Under the pieces are notes generated by a model, which worked only from the letters and a program-made list of their open reading frames with translations, did no database searches and was not told where the DNA came from. The position numbers were made by a program, and so were the translations under genes. A stretch of 64,000 bases of DNA from Sporolituus thermophilus DSM 23256 (GTDB lineage: Bacteria > Bacillota > Negativicutes > Sporomusales > Thermosinaceae), in the NCBI RefSeq assembly GCF_900102435.1, contig NZ_FNBU01000001.1, positions 1-64,000 of the forward strand, written 5' to 3'. This document shows positions 7,624-15,340 of the stretch, in pieces. Position 1 is the first letter of the stretch; every line of letters starts with the position of its first letter.

Positions 7624-9984
7624 TTATTTAAATTTTAGCTGTCGGCGGTTAAGTTTCTGCATAAGGCCCGGCCGGCCGCTCGGAATAACGATTTCCCGCA
7701 TGATTTCGTCAAACGACAGGCCAAGGGCTTCGCCGGCCATCACTTCTTCCGCGCTAATGGGACTGATTTTTTCCGCATTGTTGGCCACAATCAGGCCGAG
7801 CAAGGCACCCAGCACCGGCACGCCGATCCAGGGCAGGTACGGGATGCCGCCGCCGGCCAGGACAAATATCGCTGTCAGCAGCACTGCCCCCACGGCCATG
7901 CCGTACCGCCGTTCCGGCGCGGTGAAGGTGAGCGTAAAGCGGCGCACTACTCTTCGCCAGCCGGTCACTTCCACCTTGGTTGCCAAACGCTTGCGGCGGA
8001 TGGCGGTCATAATGGCAGTGTGGTCCAGCACCAAAAACAGGATGGTCGCGATGATGGCGGCCATGCCGGCCAGCACGGCCTTCACCTGCTGCATAATCAT
8101 CATCACTTCGCCGCGGGGGTTAGGTTCAATAACGCCTAAGGCGGACGAATAGAGCGAAACATTGCTGTGCCCCACTGCTTTGTGAACAATGGGAGTTACC
8201 GCGTCGACACCGATGTTGGCGGTCGTCAGGATTTGGATCCGCTGGCCGGGAATAACCTGGCCGGCAATGAACTTATCCAACAGCTTGACGGAGTGGCTGA
8301 TATCCTCGTCTTTGAGGTTGGGCGCCGCTTGCGCCAGATACTGGAGCTGGGCGGTGATGAGCGGTACGTTGAGCTGCTGCACCTGGGCCAGCCGGTTATT
8401 GGCATCGGTCAGGCTTTGCCGCGCCCCGTTTACGTCAAAAGCGCGCAGCGCCGTCACCGTGGTTTGGCCGTTGGCTACGATGCTGTCAACCGCTGTTTTG
8501 GCCCGGCGGGCATCAGCCGCCACGTTGTCCAGGGCGCTCAGCGTGGCCCGCAGATTGTCCAGGTTCCGCTGGGCGGCAACAAGGCTGCTGGTGGATGCTG
8601 CGGCATCGGCGTCGACCAGCCGGAATACCTGCATGGTGTTCACGAGGCTGCCGAGGGCTCGCGACGAGCTCTCGAGCTGGAACTGAATACTGCTGGTATC
8701 GAGGCTTGCCAGGCCGCTTGTCGCCGCCTGAATGGCCGCTCCGGCCGTCTGGAGGCTGCTGAGCGTCTGTTCGATGGCCGTCAGGCTGCCGTTATAGTTA
8801 TTGAGCGCCGTGAGGGCGATGTTGCTCATGTTCTGCGTGTCGCGGGCAAAACCGGGGATTTGTCCCACCACTTTGGTGGTTTCCGTCAGGGCGCCCGCCA
8901 GTTCCTGGCGGGGGCTCCGCCAGATAGCCGTGCCGGCCGGCGGGCCGACTACCCCGGTTTCCACCTTATAACCTTGGTTACGGGTAAGCTGGGCAGCGTC
9001 ACCCTGGGTCACTACCCCTTCCGCCACGCCATCGGCACGGACGGCGGTGATTTCCACCAGGACGTTGCCGCGCTCCGGCGCCTTACCGGGCGCGGGGGGA
9101 TTTGCCGCGGCGCCCTGAAAGGCAAGGACATCGCCCCTGGTCAGCTTGACACCGCCGGCCGGCGTAATCGTCACTTGGGAAGCGTAGGCGCTTAAAAACC
9201 GCTTGAGCTCCATCATGGTGCTGACCAGGTAGGTCATGTCGTCATTCTTGCCATCTACCGACACGTTTTGCGCATATTGGACCTTCAACTGTTCCTGCAT
9301 GTCCTTGGCAATGGTTTCCCCGAGACGGATGGGGTTAGCGGGTTCGCTGCCCACCGGAAAGGCGACCTCAATGACCTGATACTGGTTCAGGACATTTTTT
9401 ATTTCATTGGTGACCGGCGTAACTTTGTCCAGCGAGGTCAAAATCACGCCAATGGAGCCGCCGTCCCGGAAGACGAACCGGACACCGTCCATCGCCCCGA
9501 TGCGGTCGATCAGCATATTTTTGGCGCCGTCCGGCACCCCGCGCAAAGTGATGCGCGGCTCGGTCATGACACTAATGCCGCCACCCCCGGGGATGCTGCC
9601 GAAAATTTTCCCCAAATCTTCGTATATTTGTTTGGTCTTATATTCATCGGGCAGCGCAATCAGGAAGTTAGTCTTGCCGGCCAGGGTGGGCCCTTCCTTC
9701 ATTTTGGCGCCGGGCAAGGCGTCACTGATAATCTTTTGGATTTGCGCCGCCGCCTCCTCTTTCATCTCTTCGCGGACGTTCACGACCACGTCATATTCGC
9801 CGTAGTCACCGACCAGATTGGACAATGTTTTCGCAAAATAGGAGTTGGCCGCATAGGCCAGCGAATTGGCCAGCAGCGAGCCGATGACAATACTCACGAC
9901 AAGCAAAATCAGCACGTCACGGTTAAAAGTGTCGCCAATATTCCGTTTGATAAAGTACTTGCATTTTGCCAGAATAGTTGACAT
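7624..9984 (-). CDS. Large ABC-type membrane protein with long extracytoplasmic domain
   Basis: A 786-residue protein with one N-terminal membrane helix (about residues 22-44), about 570 extracytoplasmic residues and three hydrophobic segments near the C-terminus (around residues 640-740). The extracytoplasmic part has Asn/Ala/Leu-rich, probably coiled-coil stretches in its second half. This resembles MacB/FtsX-like or YhgE-like envelope proteins in layout, but I do not recognise the family. With the ATPase at 6610 it may form an envelope transporter or mechanotransmitter next to lpxC. The start is the ATG at 9984 behind AAGAGGTG; an upstream in-frame GTG at 10005 is less likely. Confidence 0.65.
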   Translation of the reverse strand: MSTILAKCKYFIKRNIGDTFNRDVLILLVVSIVIGSLLANSLAYAANSYFAKTLSNLVGDYGEYDVVVNVREEMKEEAAAQIQKIISDALPGAKMKEGPTLAGKTNFLIALPDEYKTKQIYEDLGKIFGSIPGGGGISVMTEPRITLRGVPDGAKNMLIDRIGAMDGVRFVFRDGGSIGVILTSLDKVTPVTNEIKNVLNQYQVIEVAFPVGSEPANPIRLGETIAKDMQEQLKVQYAQNVSVDGKNDDMTYLVSTMMELKRFLSAYASQVTITPAGGVKLTRGDVLAFQGAAANPPAPGKAPERGNVLVEITAVRADGVAEGVVTQGDAAQLTRNQGYKVETGVVGPPAGTAIWRSPRQELAGALTETTKVVGQIPGFARDTQNMSNIALTALNNYNGSLTAIEQTLSSLQTAGAAIQAATSGLASLDTSSIQFQLESSSRALGSLVNTMQVFRLVDADAAASTSSLVAAQRNLDNLRATLSALDNVAADARRAKTAVDSIVANGQTTVTALRAFDVNGARQSLTDANNRLAQVQQLNVPLITAQLQYLAQAAPNLKDEDISHSVKLLDKFIAGQVIPGQRIQILTTANIGVDAVTPIVHKAVGHSNVSLYSSALGVIEPNPRGEVMMIMQQVKAVLAGMAAIIATILFLVLDHTAIMTAIRRKRLATKVEVTGWRRVVRRFTLTFTAPERRYGMAVGAVLLTAIFVLAGGGIPYLPWIGVPVLGALLGLIVANNAEKISPISAEEVMAGEALGLSFDEIMREIVIPSGRPGLMQKLNRRQLKFK

Positions 9985-10011
9985 AACTATTTCACCTCTT
10001 TTCACTCACCG

Positions 10012-10041
10012 ATTATACCACATATATCAAAAATTTGTCCA
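10012..10041 (-). promoter_or_regulatory. Putative sigma-A promoter for the 7624-9984 gene
   Basis: On the minus strand, TGGACA (10036-10041), an 18-base spacer and TATAAT (10012-10017). The implied start lies about 20 bases before the ATG, giving a short leader that contains the ribosome-binding site. Confidence 0.5.
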
Positions 10042-10074
10042 GAAGTATATATGTTTTAAGGCGTTTTGTATATA

Positions 10075-10190
10075 CTTGGAGGGTAAACGGAAAGTGGAAA
10101 GTGGGGAAGAGGAAAATAATAGGCGGTAAGTGGAGAGGAGATGGTGGGAAACGGCAGGCGGAAGGAAAGCGGCAGGAGAAAATAGGCATA
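10075..10190. repeat. Purine-rich repeat-like tract
   Basis: About 115 bases almost entirely A/G on the plus strand, built from GGAAAGTGG-like words. Similar words occur at about 26459-26490 and, inverted, at 54417-54466. No gene is visible in the 9985-10309 gap beyond this tract, a promoter and a terminator. Confidence 0.5.
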
Positions 10191-10227
10191 ATAAAAAAGT
10201 GTAGGTTGTTGTTAGCAACCTACACTT
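10191..10227 (-). terminator. Rho-independent terminator of the toxin gene
   Basis: An 11-base inverted repeat AGTGTAGGTTG (10198-10208) / CAACCTACACT (10216-10226), followed on the minus strand by a run of T. It lies about 85 bases past the toxN-like stop. Confidence 0.8.
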
Positions 10228-10309
10228 ACACTCGCGATATTAAGCACGTAAATCATGGCAGAATGGCCTTATTGGGCTAACTTTCAATGGGTCAGCATTT
10301 TTTCTTTTC

Positions 10310-10819
10310 TCAACAACCGCCACTTTTAGCGGAAAGCTGCTGACTATACTTAGCGTACTGCATTTCCAGCAACGCATAGTCACAACAGCGTTTACTTAAT
10401 ACCGGTACTTTCTTCTGTACTATCAAATGATAAAGCGTCTGTGCTTTTTTCTTGATCCGCGCGGCATCTTTTCTGATCTGGCGCATTTGGTTTTGCAATA
10501 AAACGCGATACTTTTCATCAGGTTCTTGATTAATGTCTATCGCAATAATAGCTGCATCTGGCACGGGAACCATGTTATTAAGATTGATAACACCAAGCTT
10601 TCCTCCATCAATTTTATAAATATCGGCAGCCTGACTGCTAATTTTAGCATGTTTAGGTTTTGGCGACTACAATGGAGCATAGTATTTTTGACCGTTGACT
10701 TCCAGCAAAATTCCCACAAACATGCGTGTACCAGAATCGTTGTAACTAACTCTGCTATCAAACTGGCGCAGATAGTTTAAATATGCGATGTCAATCCGGC
10801 ACATCAGTATCTCACTCAT
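10310..10819 (-). pseudogene. toxN: Type III toxin, ToxN/AbiQ family, interrupted by an amber codon
   Basis: From ATG 10819 one frame runs 169 sense codons to 10310 with a single TAG at codon 51 (10667-10669). Joined across it, the product matches ToxN/AbiQ endoribonucleases in length and motifs: IDIAYLNYLRQFDSRV near the N-terminus, NGQKYYAPL-[stop]-SPKPKH, then NNMVPVPDA and a Lys-rich helical C-terminus. The stop sits where relatives usually have Ser/Thr, directly before SPK, which in ToxN holds residues implicated in RNA cleavage. GAGGG lies seven bases before the ATG. A downstream ATG (10573) could give only an 87-residue C-terminal fragment. It follows an RNA repeat array and hairpin, the standard type III TA layout. 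It may be a dead toxin, a read-through case or a sequencing error. Confidence 0.85.
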
Positions 10820-10840
10820 TTATTTTCCCTCGCAAGAGAA

Positions 10841-10864
10841 ATGAGGTAGCGATTGCTACCTCAT
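10841..10864 (-). terminator. Hairpin between antitoxin RNA and toxin gene
   Basis: Perfect 10-base stem ATGAGGTAGC / GCTACCTCAT with a 4-base loop, 21 bases before the toxin ATG. Type III TA loci typically carry a leaky terminator here that sets the RNA:toxin ratio. The T-tract on the minus strand is weak (TTTCTCTT). Confidence 0.75.
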
Positions 10865-10960
10865 CAGCTTTTTTCATCCTCGGTTTAGGGGCGAGGTTTC
10901 CCCGCTTTTTTCATCCTCGGTTAGGGGCGAGGTTTCCCCACTTTTTTCATTTTATCATCT
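10865..10960 (-). ncRNA. toxI: Type III antitoxin RNA: tandem repeat array
   Basis: On the plus strand the unit starting CTTTTTTCAT begins at 10868, 10905 and 10941, giving periods of 37 and 36 bases and about 2.3 units. Each full unit contains GGGGAAACCTCGCCCC and CCGAGGATG on the minus strand, consistent with a folded repeat. ToxIN-type antitoxins are arrays of about 36-base repeats cut by their toxin. The array lies between a strong promoter and the toxin's hairpin. Coordinates are the likely transcript limits; processing sites are not visible. Confidence 0.82.
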
Positions 10961-10966
10961 TTTTAT

Positions 10967-10995
10967 ATTATACTCTAAACACGGTCATTTGACAA
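10967..10995 (-). promoter_or_regulatory. Sigma-A promoter of the type III TA locus
   Basis: TTGTCA (10990-10995), 17-base spacer, TATAAT (10967-10972) on the minus strand, immediately upstream of the repeat array. Confidence 0.85.
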
Positions 10996-11011
10996 CACCA
11001 CTGTATTGCAG

Positions 11012-11066
11012 AAAGCCAACTTTGACAATTTTTTGCTACAGGTTTGCCACAGGGACGGTTGGCTTT
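11012..11066. terminator. Possible terminator of the YjbH-like gene
   Basis: A 9-base inverted repeat AAAGCCAAC / GTTGGCTTT with a long 37-base interior, just past the stop of the 11070 gene. The long loop makes function uncertain. Confidence 0.35.
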
Positions 11067-11069
11067 AAC

Positions 11070-11696
11070 TTATTTCGTGAAGCTGATGCCGATGTAGGGG
11101 TCGTGGTTGCGCCAGCCGGCGTCGATTTTGAGACCGGGCACGATGGACAGGCGGGCGCCGTAGTTCATGTCCTTGCCGTCATATTCGGCAATCAGCGTCG
11201 TCGCCGGGAAAGTGCTGTTGCCGGTGACGATGCTGACCGGATTTATCGTTTTTTCCAGACCGGCAAAGAAGCCGTCATAGCGGCCGTCGCCTACGCCGGC
11301 GTGAACGCGGAAGCCAAAGGGCAGCGCCTTGCTGGCGACGATATAGCCGGTGCGCTCGCGCTCATCGTTGATGTCTTCCAGGCCGATGGCGATGCCGGGC
11401 GAAAGCACCGTTTCCGGTACCAGGCTGAGTTTAGCGTTGAGGAAAGTGTCGTCGGCCTTGCTGTCATAGCGGAAGCCGGCTACGCCTATTTCCAGGTTTT
11501 TGGCCAGATTCATATTGAAGACGCCGACACCGCCGTCTTCCAAATTGTAGTAGCCCAGGCTGAACTGGCCGGAATGCAGCGTGTCAGCGCTCGGTGTGTT
11601 GATGAGGCCGGTCGAGCCGTTGACCGACGGCGCGGCGGCGGCGCTGGCCGTGCCAACCAGTAATGCGCAAACTGCGGCAAGCAAAGTCTTTTTCAT
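11070..11696 (-). CDS. YjbH-like outer-membrane beta-barrel protein
   Basis: A 208-residue secreted protein with an N-terminal signal peptide (MKKTLLAAVCALLVGTASA) and a mature part of alternating short strands with Gly/aromatic pattern, ending in YIGISFTK. The GLINTPSADTLHSGQFSLGYY segment resembles the start of YjbH/YmcA-type barrels. It is probably a small outer-membrane barrel; the role is unknown. The start is at 11696 behind AGAGGAGG; the longer in-frame upstream stretch is translated repeat DNA. It lies between lpxD and the TA locus. Confidence 0.6.
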   Translation of the reverse strand: MKKTLLAAVCALLVGTASAAAAPSVNGSTGLINTPSADTLHSGQFSLGYYNLEDGGVGVFNMNLAKNLEIGVAGFRYDSKADDTFLNAKLSLVPETVLSPGIAIGLEDINDERERTGYIVASKALPFGFRVHAGVGDGRYDGFFAGLEKTINPVSIVTGNSTFPATTLIAEYDGKDMNYGARLSIVPGLKIDAGWRNHDPYIGISFTK

Positions 11697-11736
11697 AAGT
11701 AGCCTCCTCTGTCCAAATTTCATGACAAATACGTTT

Positions 11737-11995
11737 TGAACCGCAAAGATAATCATGCCAATAAATTGGCACCACAAAGCATGAAAAGTAAGTTTATGAA
11801 CTAATCTCGCGCGACAACTGTCGCGCGCGTAGCCCTTTGCGTTCTTCGCGGCCTTTGCGGTTTTACGCTTTTCAGGGTAGGACGCAAAGTTACGCAAAGA
11901 ATTTTCTCGGCGCAACCTATGTCGCGCCCGGTATACCCTTTGCGGCCTTCGTGTACTTTGTGGTTTTGTTAAAAAGGCGCATGTGCGCTTTTTAT
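11737..11995. repeat. Mosaic intergenic repeat, copy 5
   Basis: Contains palindrome TGCCAATAAATTGGCA, hairpin CGCGACA-AC-TGTCGCG, CTTTGCG units and a terminal GCGCATGTGCGC palindrome. Bases 11741-11880, reverse-complemented, match 53015-53154 at all but one position. It fills most of the 384-base gap before the YjbH-like gene; no gene seen. Confidence 0.85.
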
Positions 11996-12080
11996 CTATG
12001 ACATTTTTCTACATCGTTAGATTTATTTCTACATCAGGCGACGGAAACCCTGCCTGGGCGGTTTAAAAATCTTGAACGTG

Positions 12081-13112
12081 CTATTGTTCTTTTTCTTTTC
12101 CCTCTAACACGGCTAACCGCCGTTCGAGGTCGCGCACCTTTTTTATGAGGTCAGGGACTTTTTGGATTGCCGCCTCGCCGCGCAGCCACTCCTTATGGGG
12201 CCGGGCCGGGAAACCGGCGTAGAACGAGCCGGCCGGCACGTCGCTGATAACCGCGGTGCGGGCGGCGAACACACAGTTGTCGCCGATGGTCAGGTGGCCG
12301 GCACTACCGGACTGGCCGGCAAAGGTAACGTTGTTCCCCACTTTGGCGCTGCCGGCGATGCCGGTCTGAGCGACCAGAAAGCAGTTTTCGCCAATAACCA
12401 CATTATGGGCAAGATGGACCAGGTTATCGATTTTGGTTCCGGCCCGGACGATGGTGCTGCCGGTGGTGGCCCGGTCAATGGCCACATTGGCCCCGATTTC
12501 CACATCATCTTCAATGATCACGTTGCCAATCTGCGGCACCTTTTTATGCCGGCCGCCGATGGTGACAAAACCGAAACCGTCGCTGCCGATAACCGCGCCG
12601 CTGTGGATAATTACCCGGCTGCCGATGCGGCAGTGCTCACGAATGGTTACATTGGGATAAATCAGAGTATCGGCGCCAATCTGCGTGCCGGCGCCGATAT
12701 AGGTATGGGGATAAATTACCGTATTGTCACCGATAGCGGCGCCGTCGTCAATGACCACATAGGCCATGATGGCCACATTCTCGCCCAGACGGACGCCCTG
12801 GCCAACCATGGCCATCGGGTGGATGCCCCGCTGCACTGCCGGGGCCGGTGTAAACAGTTCCAAAAGCTGGGCGAATGCCGCCCGGGGATTATCCACCCGG
12901 ATGGCAGGTTTGGGAAAACGGTCGACTGTCGCCGGAATGACGACAGCGGCGGCGCCAGAGTTCGCCGCTTTCTCCAGGTGGGGCGGCACGGCAAAAGTAA
13001 TATCGTTCGGCCCGGCATCGTCGATGCTGGTGACGCCGGTAACCGCCACCGCGCCGTCGCCCAGCACTTCGCCCCGTAAGAGTTCAGCCAGTTCGGCCAA
13101 CGTCTTTTTCAA
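12081..13112 (-). CDS. lpxD: UDP-3-O-acylglucosamine N-acyltransferase
   Basis: Adds the second 3-hydroxyacyl chain in lipid A synthesis. The 343-residue protein has an N-terminal uridine-binding domain (about 1-100), a hexapeptide-repeat beta-helix (about 100-300) with the HLAHNVVIG segment that holds the catalytic His, and a C-terminal helix. The preferred start is TTG at 13112 behind AGGAG, giving LKKTLAELAELL; the upstream extension is atypical. It is separated from the other lpx genes and follows three ompH-like genes, an order common in diderm Firmicutes and Proteobacteria. Confidence 0.93.
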   Translation of the reverse strand: MKKTLAELAELLRGEVLGDGAVAVTGVTSIDDAGPNDITFAVPPHLEKAANSGAAAVVIPATVDRFPKPAIRVDNPRAAFAQLLELFTPAPAVQRGIHPMAMVGQGVRLGENVAIMAYVVIDDGAAIGDNTVIYPHTYIGAGTQIGADTLIYPNVTIREHCRIGSRVIIHSGAVIGSDGFGFVTIGGRHKKVPQIGNVIIEDDVEIGANVAIDRATTGSTIVRAGTKIDNLVHLAHNVVIGENCFLVAQTGIAGSAKVGNNVTFAGQSGSAGHLTIGDNCVFAARTAVISDVPAGSFYAGFPARPHKEWLRGEAAIQKVPDLIKKVRDLERRLAVLEGKEKEQ

Positions 13113-13179
13113 GCGAAACACTCCTATCAACGGTGATTGTCCACGCACGGGCTAGTTAGCCGCACGCCTATAATGTACA

Positions 13180-13206
13180 GGGAGGCTGCCGCACGGGCAG
13201 TCTCCC
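13180..13206. terminator. Hairpin after the first ompH-like gene
   Basis: GGGAGGCTGCC-GCAC-GGGCAGTCTCCC, stem of about 11 pairs with one mismatch, just past the stop at 13221. No clear T-run, so it may be an attenuator or RNA stabiliser between ompH and lpxD. Confidence 0.4.
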
Positions 13207-13220
13207 CCGGTAATACACCT

Positions 13221-13646
13221 TTACTGCATTTTCTTGATCACGTCGTCGGTAATGTCGGTACCGCCTTGGGCTACCCCGTTTTTATACAGGACGATACCGA
13301 GCTTTTTCTCTTTTGCGACCTGGTCCAGCGCTTGCTTGATGCTGGCATCGATCTGGCTCTCGAGGTCCTGCTTGGTCTTGAGGAATTCGCCATAGGCCGC
13401 CTCCTGGCGCTTTTGGAATTCCTCCTGGCTCAATTTAGGCTTGTCCTTCTCCAGCTGGTCGGTAAGTTCCTTCCCCTTGGCGTTGAGCTGTTCCTGAAAC
13501 TGTTTGACTTTCGGGCTCTCGGCCATGACTTTGTTGACGTCCAATACGCCAACACCCTGCTGGCCAACGCCGGCGCAGCCGCCGAGAAGTAAGGCGGCGG
13601 CAAAAACGAGCACGACCGCCAGGGCCAATTTGCGTTTACTGTTCAT
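13221..13646 (-). CDS. OmpH/Skp-family periplasmic chaperone, lipoprotein form
   Basis: A 141-residue protein with a signal peptide ending in lipobox LLGGC, so probably lipid-anchored. The core is Skp-like: strand GVGVLDVNKVM, a charged coiled-coil hairpin (about residues 50-105), then LGIVLYKNG and DITDDVIKKMQ. Skp/OmpH proteins hold unfolded outer-membrane proteins on their way to BamA. The start is ATG 13646 behind GGAGG. It is one of three adjacent paralogs between bamA and lpxD. The lipid anchor differs from the soluble Skp of E. coli. Confidence 0.8.
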   Translation of the reverse strand: MNSKRKLALAVVLVFAAALLLGGCAGVGQQGVGVLDVNKVMAESPKVKQFQEQLNAKGKELTDQLEKDKPKLSQEEFQKRQEAAYGEFLKTKQDLESQIDASIKQALDQVAKEKKLGIVLYKNGVAQGGTDITDDVIKKMQ

Positions 13647-13711
13647 TCCCGTGGCCTCCATTCTTTACTCAGCAAGTTAACAATCCTTACTGGATATTAT
13701 ACGCCGGTCGG

Positions 13712-14653
13712 TTATTTCTTAAACTCGGCAATGACGGCGTCAGTTATATCGACAGCCGATATATTGACCTTATAGGTGGCAAGGACGGCGGTCAGACCGC
13801 GTTCGCCCGCCGCTTTGGCCGCCTTGTCGGCAATATCCTTCTGGATAAAGTCCTGGAGAACCTTGATCTCCGCCCGTTTGAGCGCCGCTTGCTGCTCAGC
13901 GGGCGTGCGCGCTTGACCGGCGGCCGGAGCCGGCGTTTGCCCGCCTGGCAGCCGTTCGGTCATTTCCAGCTTCTTGGCCGCTGCCTGCTGGGCAAATGCT
14001 GCGTTTAGCTGCTGCGCGTAGGCGGCCAGTTCCTGTTCGGCGGCTTTTTGCGCAGGCGCCAGGCGCTGCTCGAGCTCGGCGGCCAGCTCACGCTCCTTAG
14101 CCGCGATTTTGGCGGCCCGCTCGCGCTGCAGATTGTCATGCTGCTTCTGCAGGGCCTCCATTTCGTCTTTGGTCAGCTGCACCGTCTTGAGTTTAAGCTG
14201 CAGGCTGAAAATCTGCGGGTGGTACTCCTTGTCCACCTCCTGCGTATAAGCAGCGAGTTGACGGTGGAGTTCTTCCCGCACTTCGGCCGCTTTGGCATCC
14301 AGGCGCGCCTTAATTTCGGCCTGCTTGGCCGCGACACGCGCGTCAAATTCCCGGGCCAGCGCTTCGTCCACACCGGCGGCACCGTCCGGCAAAGCCGGCC
14401 GGGCTGGCGGCGGGGCGGCCTGCTTCTTTTCGGCTTCGGCCTGGGCCAGCAGCGTGTTAAGCTCCTGCTGCCGGCGCTCCAGCTCGGCGTATTTCGGGTG
14501 AGCCTTTACCGCCTTTTGTACATCGAGAATGCCCACTTGGGGTTTGGGGGGAGCGTTGGTGTCGGACGCCGACCGAAAGCAGCCGGCACTGAAGGCAGCG
14601 ATGAGGAGAAAAACGAGGAGAATAAGCGTCCTGCGTCTGGTCACACCAAACAC
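13712..14653 (-). CDS. Extended OmpH-family lipoprotein with long coiled coil
   Basis: A 313-residue member of the same family, with a lipobox (FSAGC) after a hydrophobic signal. GILDVQKAVKAHP and terminal VDITDAVIAEFKK match the short paralogs, but the middle is expanded by about 150 residues of Ala/Glu/Gln/Lys-rich coiled coil. The length could let it reach further from the membrane. Pro/Ala-rich spacers lie near residues 80-90 and 245. It is probably a periplasmic chaperone or tether; this is inferred from the family and from its place beside bamA. Confidence 0.7.
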   Translation of the reverse strand: MFGVTRRRTLILLVFLLIAAFSAGCFRSASDTNAPPKPQVGILDVQKAVKAHPKYAELERRQQELNTLLAQAEAEKKQAAPPPARPALPDGAAGVDEALAREFDARVAAKQAEIKARLDAKAAEVREELHRQLAAYTQEVDKEYHPQIFSLQLKLKTVQLTKDEMEALQKQHDNLQRERAAKIAAKERELAAELEQRLAPAQKAAEQELAAYAQQLNAAFAQQAAAKKLEMTERLPGGQTPAPAAGQARTPAEQQAALKRAEIKVLQDFIQKDIADKAAKAAGERGLTAVLATYKVNISAVDITDAVIAEFKK

Positions 14654-14679
14654 CCTCTTTCCAATCGGCTAAATAACAG

Positions 14680-14701
14680 CCGAGCCAGCATACAGGCTCG
14701 G
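14680..14701. terminator. Hairpin between ompH-like genes
   Basis: CCGAGCC-AGCATACA-GGCTCGG, a 7-base stem in the 116-base gap between the second and third ompH-like genes. It may stabilise or attenuate the transcript. Confidence 0.35.
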
Positions 14702-14769
14702 CCGTTTACTGCATATGACGTTTATGAAGCGGATTTAACCGCTTTTTACTTATCCTTTACCCTATTTTG

Positions 14770-15243
14770 CTATTTTGCTGCGCCGATTTTCTTCATAACT
14801 TCGTCGGTGATGTCTTGGCCGCCATAGATAACCTGGCTTTTGTCCAGGACCACGACCAAGCCCTTGGCATCAGCGACAGCCTTGATGGCGGCGTTTACTT
14901 TGTCAAACACGGGACCGACCAGCTCCTGCTGCTTGAGACTTAGCCGCTGCTGGAGCTGCAGGTAGTAGTCCTGTTTTTCCTTGTCATTCATCGTGGCCGC
15001 TTTGCTCTCAAAATCTTTCCTGGCCTGGTCAACTTCTGCCTGCATGGCTTCCTGGGCTTTGGCCATGTCGGGGTGCTGGGAAACAAGCAGCTGGTGGTTG
15101 ACAACGCCAATGTTTGAGGAACCGCCGGCGGCAGCGGCCATGCCGGTAGTAGTCTGCGTCACCGCCACGGCGGCAACGCCAAGGAGAAACACCAGCGCTA
15201 CGGCTAAGGCTACGAATTTTACCTGTTTTTTGTCCTTGAACAC
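14770..15243 (-). CDS. OmpH/Skp-family periplasmic chaperone
   Basis: 157 residues with an N-terminal hydrophobic segment (about 9-32) and no lipobox Cys, so it is either cleaved by signal peptidase I or left membrane-anchored. The Skp pattern is clear: SNIGVVNHQLLVSQHPDM, a charged coiled coil (about 60-115), GLVVVLDKSQVIYGGQDITDEVMKK. It is the first of the three paralogs to be transcribed after bamA and the secreted protein at 15341. Confidence 0.82.
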   Translation of the reverse strand: MFKDKKQVKFVALAVALVFLLGVAAVAVTQTTTGMAAAAGGSSNIGVVNHQLLVSQHPDMAKAQEAMQAEVDQARKDFESKAATMNDKEKQDYYLQLQQRLSLKQQELVGPVFDKVNAAIKAVADAKGLVVVLDKSQVIYGGQDITDEVMKKIGAAK

Positions 15244-15340
15244 TTATACCCCTTCTTTCTCGCCTATCGGCACAGTTTTTGTCCCTCTTCATTATAACAG
15301 GGCAGGCCGGCTTATTCAATCACTTCCAGTCGACTGGAAA

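Noticed and set aside
10035-10280. 81-codon plus-strand frame in the purine tract
   Set aside because: Low-complexity Lys/Gly/Arg product from the A/G tract, no ribosome-binding site, and overlaps a terminator.
10526-10780. Overlapping frames on both strands within the toxin region
   Set aside because: They are out of frame with the ToxN-like sequence, lack family features and ribosome-binding sites; the interrupted minus-strand frame explains the DNA.
10868-10950. Direct repeats of 36-37 bases resembling a CRISPR array
   Set aside because: The units abut one another without variable spacers, there are no cas genes, and promoter, hairpin and toxin context fit a type III antitoxin.
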